Source of the DNA: Prosthecobacter debontii
Lineage (GTDB): Bacteria; Verrucomicrobiota; Verrucomicrobiia; Verrucomicrobiales; Akkermansiaceae
DNA: 5,177 nucleotides
NCBI GenBank assembly: GCA_945883455.1
Contig: CAMCXJ010000147.1
Coordinates: 1 to 5,177, forward strand
Direction: 5' to 3'
Positions 1 through 3,813 of this stretch are shown one piece after another. The position numbers and the translations under genes are program-made. Within the stretch, counting starts at the first letter, position 1. The number at the start of each line of letters is the position of its first letter. Under the pieces are notes generated by a model. The model made no database searches, had not been told where the DNA came from, and saw only the letters and a program-made list of their open reading frames with translations.

Positions 1-128
1 CCCGTTGGCTAATACGGCGGAACCCGCACAGGCAACCTTGGAGGGTTGGCTGCGCGGGATAAGATTCAAGGAAGGGTGTGGCGAGCGTTGGTTCGGGCTT
101 AGGATCGACTTCATGAACGGGAGGGGTA
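1..128. other. Left-edge stretch without a supportable gene
   Basis: No tRNA, rRNA or recognisable protein is visible here. One + strand frame stays open from base 2 to a TGA at 146-148. On the - strand an ATG at 114 opens a Pro/Ser-rich frame that runs off the left edge. Neither reading resembles a family I know, and the + frame would overlap the well-supported start at 129 by 20 bases. The visible content is a hairpin (23-58) and a strong Shine-Dalgarno sequence, GGGAGGGG, at 119-126, which serves the next gene. The stretch may be the 3' end of a gene or RNA that begins outside the window. Confidence 0.4.
23..58. other. Imperfect 36-base hairpin
   Basis: CCCGC (23-27) pairs with GCGGG (54-58), CAG (29-31) with CTG (50-52), and CAACC (33-37) with GGTTG (44-48). 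The arms are separated by two symmetric single mismatches (28/53 and 32/49), and the loop is six bases, TTGGAG. That makes 13 pairs in a regular arrangement. No T-run follows on either side, so a standard intrinsic terminator is unlikely. It could be part of a structured RNA, a factor-dependent 3' end, or chance in GC-rich DNA. Confidence 0.35.
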
Positions 129-368
129 ATGAACCTGAGCCTGAATGACTTCGTGACCGGGGTATTGGCCGCCAGCCTTGTTTTGGTTGCCGGTATCTCG
201 TTTCTATCCAGATACCTGCACATGCGTGCGGAGAAGCGTCTGGTGCGGATGAGGATCATTTGTAGGCTTTGCGGGAATAGCTTTGTCTCCGAGCATTCGG
301 GAAAAATTTGCCAATGCCGCTTATGCGGTAAACCCAACCTGCGGCGCAGGAACGGCAGGCTGGGATAA
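129..368 (+). CDS. Small membrane-anchored zinc-ribbon protein, function unknown
   Basis: This 79-residue protein starts at ATG 129, supported by GGGAGGGG at 119-126. Residues 8-27 are hydrophobic (Val, Leu, Ala) and should form one membrane helix or anchor. A basic stretch (about 28-44, including RAEKRLVRMR) follows, so the C-terminal part probably lies in the cytoplasm by the positive-inside rule. Residues 45-67 form a compact zinc ribbon: C45-x2-C48-G, then C63-x2-C66-G, with an extra Cys at 61. The Arg-rich tail (RRRNGR) could contact nucleic acid or lipid head groups. I do not recognise the family. The gene ends 45 bases before phoB on the same strand, but the Pho-like site in that gap suggests phoB has its own promoter. 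The reading frame is well supported; the role is unknown. Confidence 0.72.
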   Translation: MNLSLNDFVTGVLAASLVLVAGISFLSRYLHMRAEKRLVRMRIICRLCGNSFVSEHSGKICQCRLCGKPNLRRRNGRLG

Positions 369-377
369 AATGATCAA

Positions 378-396
378 CTGTGACTAAATCGTCACA
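378..396 (+). promoter_or_regulatory. Pho-box-like site / palindrome upstream of phoB
   Basis: Two readings overlap. As a Pho box, CTGTGAC (378-384) and TCGTCAC (389-395) are heptamers 11 bp apart with an A/T spacer TAAA, which is the 7+4+7 layout of PhoB sites (half-site consensus near CTGTCAT). As a palindrome, TGTGAC (379-384) and GTCACA (391-396) are perfect inverted arms around six bases. The site is 18-48 bases upstream of the two possible phoB starts and could serve autoregulation of phoBR. The Pho-box match is partial and I found no convincing -35/-10 pair, so the assignment is tentative. Confidence 0.4.
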
Positions 397-413
397 CAAC
401 ACCCTTTCATCAT

Positions 414-1127
414 ATGAGCTCCACCGAGATACATGACTCATTGATGCAACGAATTTTGATTGTTGAGGACGAGGTGGACATCGCCGATCTGATCATGTTC
501 AACCTGCAACGCGCGGGTTACGAGGTGCTCAAGGCGCACGACGGGATCACTGGCACGGAGACGGCCATCCGCGAAAGACCTGACCTGATCGTGCTCGATC
601 TCATGTTGCCAGGGCGCGACGGTTACTCGGTGTTTCGCGAAATCCGCCGGGACGCGAGGACATCGCGCATCCCAGTGATTATGCTCACCGCCCGGGCGCA
701 AACGGAAGACCGCATACAAGGACTCGAGGCGGGAGCTGATGATTACCTGACCAAGCCCTTTAGTCCCAAGGAACTGGTTTTGCGTGTGAACGCGATCCTC
801 AAGCGCACCGACGCACCGCCCGGAGCGGTGGAATACGAATTTGGCCCGTTCCGTTTCGACAAGAACTCCGTGCGTTTCTATCTGGACAACGAGCCGGTCG
901 ATCTTACCAGCACCGAGTTCAAGCTCCTGCTTTTCCTATGCGAGCGCTCCGGCAAGCCGCAGGATCGCAACGAACTGCTTCGCACCGTGTGGGGGTATAG
1001 CGACGAAGTCCACAGCCGCACGCTCGACACACACATGAAGCGGCTGCGCCAAAAACTCGGCACGCACGGAGCTTTGATTGAAACGGTGCGCGGTGTGGGC
1101 TATTGTGTGTCCAGCCCGGTCACATGA
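414..1127 (+). CDS. phoB: PhoB-type response regulator (OmpR/PhoB family)
   Basis: This is a transcription factor switched on by phosphorylation, most likely by the kinase encoded next to it. Counting from ATG 414 (237 residues), the receiver domain covers about 12-128. It has the acidic pair E18-D19, the phosphoacceptor D62 in VLDLMLPG, T92 in MLTAR, and K114 in the TKPF motif. A winged-helix DNA-binding domain follows at about 142-234, with the family signatures DLTSTEFKLL, RTLDTHMKRLRQKLG and IETVRGVGY. The start is uncertain: neither ATG 414 nor the in-frame ATG 444 has a good Shine-Dalgarno sequence. ATG 444 gives MQRILIVEDE, matching the usual N-terminus of the family. The stop overlaps the phoR start. 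The name PhoB rests on overall similarity and on the phoR partner; no pst or phoU gene is in view. Confidence 0.88.
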   Translation: MSSTEIHDSLMQRILIVEDEVDIADLIMFNLQRAGYEVLKAHDGITGTETAIRERPDLIVLDLMLPGRDGYSVFREIRRDARTSRIPVIMLTARAQTEDRIQGLEAGADDYLTKPFSPKELVLRVNAILKRTDAPPGAVEYEFGPFRFDKNSVRFYLDNEPVDLTSTEFKLLLFLCERSGKPQDRNELLRTVWGYSDEVHSRTLDTHMKRLRQKLGTHGALIETVRGVGYCVSSPVT

Positions 1128-2338
1128 CAGAGAAACTTGCCATCCTTGCGTCCCTCGCCGCTTTCGCCGCCCTTTTCCTACAGGTCATCCGGCTAAAACG
1201 CTCCAGAAAGGGATACGAGTCGCAAGTTAAGACTTGGAAACTGCGACTCGAACTCGATCTCAAACAAGCCAAAGATGAACGCGACCGCCTGCTCGACGCC
1301 CTTGGGGATGCCTTCCTCATTGTGGACTCGCGGGCGAATATCCTCTTCGCCAACTCTGCCGCGCAGGAGCTTTTCCGCGGGCGTGCCCTTACCGGCCGGC
1401 CGGTGCGCGAGGCGTTCCTCGACCCCCGCCTCGCCGAGGCCTTGCTGCGTTGCCTGGAAACGGGTGAGCCGGTGCGTTCCCGCGTCGTCCTGCCCCAGCA
1501 GACATCGCCCCTCGGCGACCTCGAAACCCGTGGCAACAACGCGTGGATCATCGATGCCGCCCAGCTCTCCGACACCCCTGACGGCAACCCCAATACCCGA
1601 GTCGTGATCCGTGACGTGACATCCGAGTATCAGCTCGACCAAATCCGCAAGGACTTCGTGGCGAACGCCTCGCACGAACTGCGCACCCCCCTTGCGATCA
1701 TCAACGGGTATCTGGAAAACCTGCTCGACGATGGGATGATCGAGGATACGGAAATGGCGAAGCGGTTCCTCACGGTGATGAAAAAACACACGGAAAGAAT
1801 CTCACGCATCGTCGAAGACATGCTGGTCATTTCCCGCCTGGAATCCGGCGAGGCCTCTGCGATCAAGATCGAGCCCTTCAAGCTCCGCCTATGCGTGAAG
1901 GATGTCCTGGAGCGCCTCGAATCCGTCGTCCGCAGCCAGCAGGCGGATGTTTCCATGCACCTTCACGATGACGAAATCACCCTCGAAGGCGATCGCTTCT
2001 ACTGGACGCAGGTGCTTTTCAATCTCGTCGAGAACGCGCTGAAACAGAACCCCTACAAGGATCTGAAGATCGAGGTCGGTAGTTCGGAGAGCGGTGATCA
2101 TGTCTTGATCTGGGTAAAGGACAGTGGCATCGGGATTCCCAGCGCGGATCTTCCGCACATTTTCCGCAGGTTCTACCGGGTAGAAAAGCATCACTCACAG
2201 CTTGAGGTGAAAGGCACCGGTCTCGGGCTTTCCATCGTGAAACGCGCGGTCGAGGCGCACCACGGCACGATCTCCGTGACCTCCGTTCCCGGTGTGGAAA
2301 CGAAATTCCTAATGACGATCCCCAAGTCCCCGTTCTAG
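1124..2338 (+). CDS. phoR: PhoR-type sensor histidine kinase
   Basis: This is a membrane-bound histidine kinase that should phosphorylate the preceding response regulator. I chose ATG 1124, which overlaps the phoB stop as ATGA and gives 404 residues; an upstream in-frame GTG at 1103 lies deep inside phoB. Domains in order: one hydrophobic helix (about 5-22); a charged helical linker (about 25-58); a PAS-like sensor domain (about 58-170, including DALGDAFLIVDSRANILFAN); the phosphoacceptor helix with H184 in ASHELRTP; and the ATPase domain with N304 (LVENALKQN), D333-SGIGIP, FRRFYRVE from 347, and GTGLGL at 364-369. There is no sizeable extracytoplasmic domain, so sensing is probably intracellular through the PAS domain or through partner proteins, as for PhoR with Pst/PhoU. 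All catalytic boxes are intact. The kinase class is certain; the phosphate role is inferred. Confidence 0.88.
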   Translation: MTEKLAILASLAAFAALFLQVIRLKRSRKGYESQVKTWKLRLELDLKQAKDERDRLLDALGDAFLIVDSRANILFANSAAQELFRGRALTGRPVREAFLDPRLAEALLRCLETGEPVRSRVVLPQQTSPLGDLETRGNNAWIIDAAQLSDTPDGNPNTRVVIRDVTSEYQLDQIRKDFVANASHELRTPLAIINGYLENLLDDGMIEDTEMAKRFLTVMKKHTERISRIVEDMLVISRLESGEASAIKIEPFKLRLCVKDVLERLESVVRSQQADVSMHLHDDEITLEGDRFYWTQVLFNLVENALKQNPYKDLKIEVGSSESGDHVLIWVKDSGIGIPSADLPHIFRRFYRVEKHHSQLEVKGTGLGLSIVKRAVEAHHGTISVTSVPGVETKFLMTIPKSPF

Positions 2339-2347
2339 GCTGCGGGC

Positions 2348-2920
2348 ATGAAACGGATCGGGATTTTCGGCGGCTCCTTCGATCCCGTCCACCACGGCCA
2401 TATCCATCTCGCTACTCTCGCGAAGGAAGCGGCGCAGCTCGATGAGGTGTGGTTCCTTCCCTGCCAGATTTCCCCGCACAAGACCGATCGCCCTCCGACC
2501 CCCGGCGCCACCCGCGCCGAATGGCTGCGCGCCGCCCTTGCCGGAATCCCGTGGGCGAAGACCAATCTCACCGAGCTGGAATCGGACGCCCCTTCGTTTT
2601 CCTACCTCACGATGGAGAAACTCGTTTCTCGACATCCGGGCAACGAATGGTTCTGGATCATGGGCGGCGATCAATGGGCTGCGCTGCCTACATGGAAGCA
2701 TCCGGAAATCCTTGCGGGCTTGGTGGAGTTCATCGTCCTCGCCCGCAATGGTTCCACGTTTCTCCCGCGTGAAGGATACCGAATGATCCCCGTCCACGGC
2801 GAGCACCCCGCCTCCGCCACGGCGATCCGCGCCGCCATTGCAAAAGGGGAAACCGAAATCCCGCACCTTAATCCTGAGGTGGACAAGCTCATGCGGAACA
2901 GGGCATCGAACTGCGGATGA
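2348..2920 (+). CDS. nadD: Nicotinate-nucleotide adenylyltransferase NadD
   Basis: NadD joins ATP and nicotinate mononucleotide to give deamido-NAD and pyrophosphate, a core step of NAD synthesis in the cytoplasm. The 190-residue protein is a normal length for the family. The N-terminal nucleotidyltransferase signature is IGIFGGSFDPVHHGH (residues 4-18), with the ATP-binding HxGH at 15-18. The second signature, SATAIR at 156-161, matches the (S/T)xTxIR phosphate-binding motif. The conserved central WFWIMGGDQWAALPTW block, including GxDxW, is also present. The ATG lies nine bases after the phoR stop with only a weak Shine-Dalgarno sequence, so translation may be coupled to phoR. It probably shares the phoBR transcript. 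The last dozen residues (after LNPEVDKLM) look poorly conserved. Confidence 0.93.
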   Translation: MKRIGIFGGSFDPVHHGHIHLATLAKEAAQLDEVWFLPCQISPHKTDRPPTPGATRAEWLRAALAGIPWAKTNLTELESDAPSFSYLTMEKLVSRHPGNEWFWIMGGDQWAALPTWKHPEILAGLVEFIVLARNGSTFLPREGYRMIPVHGEHPASATAIRAAIAKGETEIPHLNPEVDKLMRNRASNCG

Positions 2921-2932
2921 ACGCAACGCAAA

Positions 2933-2972
2933 CCCATTCGTGGAAATTCGTGTCCATTCATGTTCATTCGTG
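2933..2972. repeat. Four-copy 10-bp tandem repeat (NNNATTCGTG)
   Basis: Four contiguous decamers can be read: CCCATTCGTG (2933), GAAATTCGTG (2943), TCCATTCATG (2953) and TTCATTCGTG (2963), followed by GTTAAAATC. The last seven bases of each unit are ATTCGTG, with one change (A for G) in unit three, while the first three vary. The array fills most of the 80-base gap between nadD and fic. Read on the - strand it becomes units of CACGAATnnn; its translation (NEHEWTRISTNG) is one I recall as a recurring spurious peptide in Verrucomicrobiota and other environmental genomes. That recollection cannot be checked here. Confidence 0.85.
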
Positions 2973-3000
2973 GTTAAAATCAATAAAGCAGAGCATCATC

Positions 3001-3606
3001 ATGGTTTTAGAAAACAAGCTGAACATCACCCACCAAGTAGAGCTCGCCCTCGCTGAGGAAAAAATCAGCAAGCAAAAAGCCAAGCAGCTTTATGACTCCG
3101 GCGATCTTTCCCATGCGGAAGTCGGCACTTTTGCTGGGCTCGCCTACATTCATGCCTATCTATTTGGTGACATCTACGCCTTTGCCGGAAAAATCCGCGA
3201 GGTGAACATGTCGAAGGGGAATTTCCGGTTCGCCTCGCAAATCTACCTTGAGCCATCGCTTCAGGCGATCAACGCCATGCCGCAAAACACGTTTGAGGAA
3301 ATCATCGAGAAATATGTGGAAATGAACATCGCCCACCCGTTCCGCGAGGGCAATGGCCGCGCCACCCGCATTTGGCTTGATCTGATCCTCAAAAAGGAAA
3401 TCCAACAGGTCATCGATTGGAACAGCGTCGGCCGAGAAGAATACCTCTCCGCCATGCAGCGCAGCGTGGTCAAAGACCTGGAAATCAAAGCCCTGCTCCG
3501 CCACTCCCTGACCGATCAAATCCATGACCGCGCCCTATTTATGAAAGGCATCGATGTCAGCTATTACTACGAGGGATATAGCGAATTTAAAACAGAGGAA
3601 CTATGA
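3001..3606 (+). CDS. fic: Class III Fic protein AMP-transferase with C-terminal inhibitory helix
   Basis: Fic enzymes move AMP from ATP onto hydroxyl side chains of target proteins. From ATG 3001 the protein has 201 residues. The catalytic loop is complete: H112-PFREGNGRATR-123, with catalytic H112, the phosphate-anchoring GNGR segment and R123. The target-docking flap is SKGNFRFA at 71-78. The C-terminus carries S187-YYY-E191-G192, matching the S/T-xxx-E-G/N inhibitory motif whose Glu blocks productive ATP binding. Its C-terminal place defines class III, as in Neisseria meningitidis Fic, which this protein resembles closely from memory (AHPF.EGNGR.TRIWLDL and SYYYEGY). That homologue self-modifies and acts on DNA gyrase. 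No separate antitoxin is expected or seen. The frame is open back to an ATG at 2917, but that extension merely translates the decamer repeat. Base composition looks lower in GC than the neighbours (28 of 60 in 3061-3120), hinting at transfer. Confidence 0.93.
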   Translation: MVLENKLNITHQVELALAEEKISKQKAKQLYDSGDLSHAEVGTFAGLAYIHAYLFGDIYAFAGKIREVNMSKGNFRFASQIYLEPSLQAINAMPQNTFEEIIEKYVEMNIAHPFREGNGRATRIWLDLILKKEIQQVIDWNSVGREEYLSAMQRSVVKDLEIKALLRHSLTDQIHDRALFMKGIDVSYYYEGYSEFKTEEL

Positions 3607-3813
3607 TGTGGGTAGCTTGTCAGGTTTCGGAGAAGGCTTAGCCGGGTGCGGTTTTGCGGAAGCGGAGGACGAGGCGGACTATCTTGGCGAGGAGCTCGGC
3701 GACTTCGCGGAACCGGAGGCGAAGGGCGGCGGTGGCGGTGATTAAAATCGAAACAGTCAGAGCGGCTCTTCGTTTCGCTTGATCACACCGCGAGTCCGGA
3801 AAGAATCCCGTAG
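3607..3813. other. Gap between fic and hrpA; possible repeat or gene remnant
   Basis: No convincing gene lies here. On the + strand, 63 codons starting inside fic (3554-3745) translate to a Gly/Glu/Asp-rich tail (AEAEDEADYLGEELGDF). On the - strand a frame stays open from the hrpA start down to TAA at 3638-3640 and gives an Ala/Leu/Val/Arg-rich amphipathic stretch, FREVAELLAKIVRLVLRFRK, with no start codon of its own. It may be a gene remnant or a dispersed repeat. A small stem, CTTCGC (3703-3708) with GCGAAG (3719-3724), is present. No T-run follows, so no intrinsic terminator for fic is seen. The hrpA ribosome site, GGAAAG, is at 3798-3803. Confidence 0.4.

Noticed and set aside
1..114. Open - strand frame from ATG 114 to the left edge
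   Set aside because: The Pro/Ser-rich translation has no recognisable motif, has no clear ribosome site, and would run through the hairpin.
2..148. Open + strand frame from the left edge, possible C-terminus of an upstream gene
   Set aside because: It has no family resemblance, includes codons rare elsewhere in the window (ATA, AGA, AGG), and overlaps the next gene. It could still be real, but I cannot support it.
379..396. CRP/FNR-type site (TGTGA...TCACA)
   Set aside because: The two half-sites are eight bases apart rather than the six of CRP sites, so a Pho-box-like or other dimer site fits better.
1193..1789. 198-codon frame on the - strand over phoR
   Set aside because: It is a shadow of the histidine kinase, whose PAS domain and H-box lie in the + frame; the antisense product has no motif.
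2309..2983. 224-codon frame on the - strand over nadD
   Set aside because: It is antisense to nadD, which has complete family motifs. Its first residues come from the decamer repeat (HEWTR peptide) and the rest has no recognisable domain.
2917..3000. N-terminal extension of Fic from an upstream ATG at 2917
   Set aside because: These 28 codons translate the decamer repeat and its flank, overlap the nadD stop, and precede the M-V-L-E-N start that fits the family; ATG 3001 is preferred.
3160..3525. 121-codon frame on the - strand over fic
   Set aside because: It is antisense to the intact Fic catalytic region and has no recognisable features.
3554..3745. 63-codon + strand frame overlapping the fic end
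   Set aside because: It starts inside fic without a ribosome site and ends in a low-complexity Gly run; not supported as a gene.
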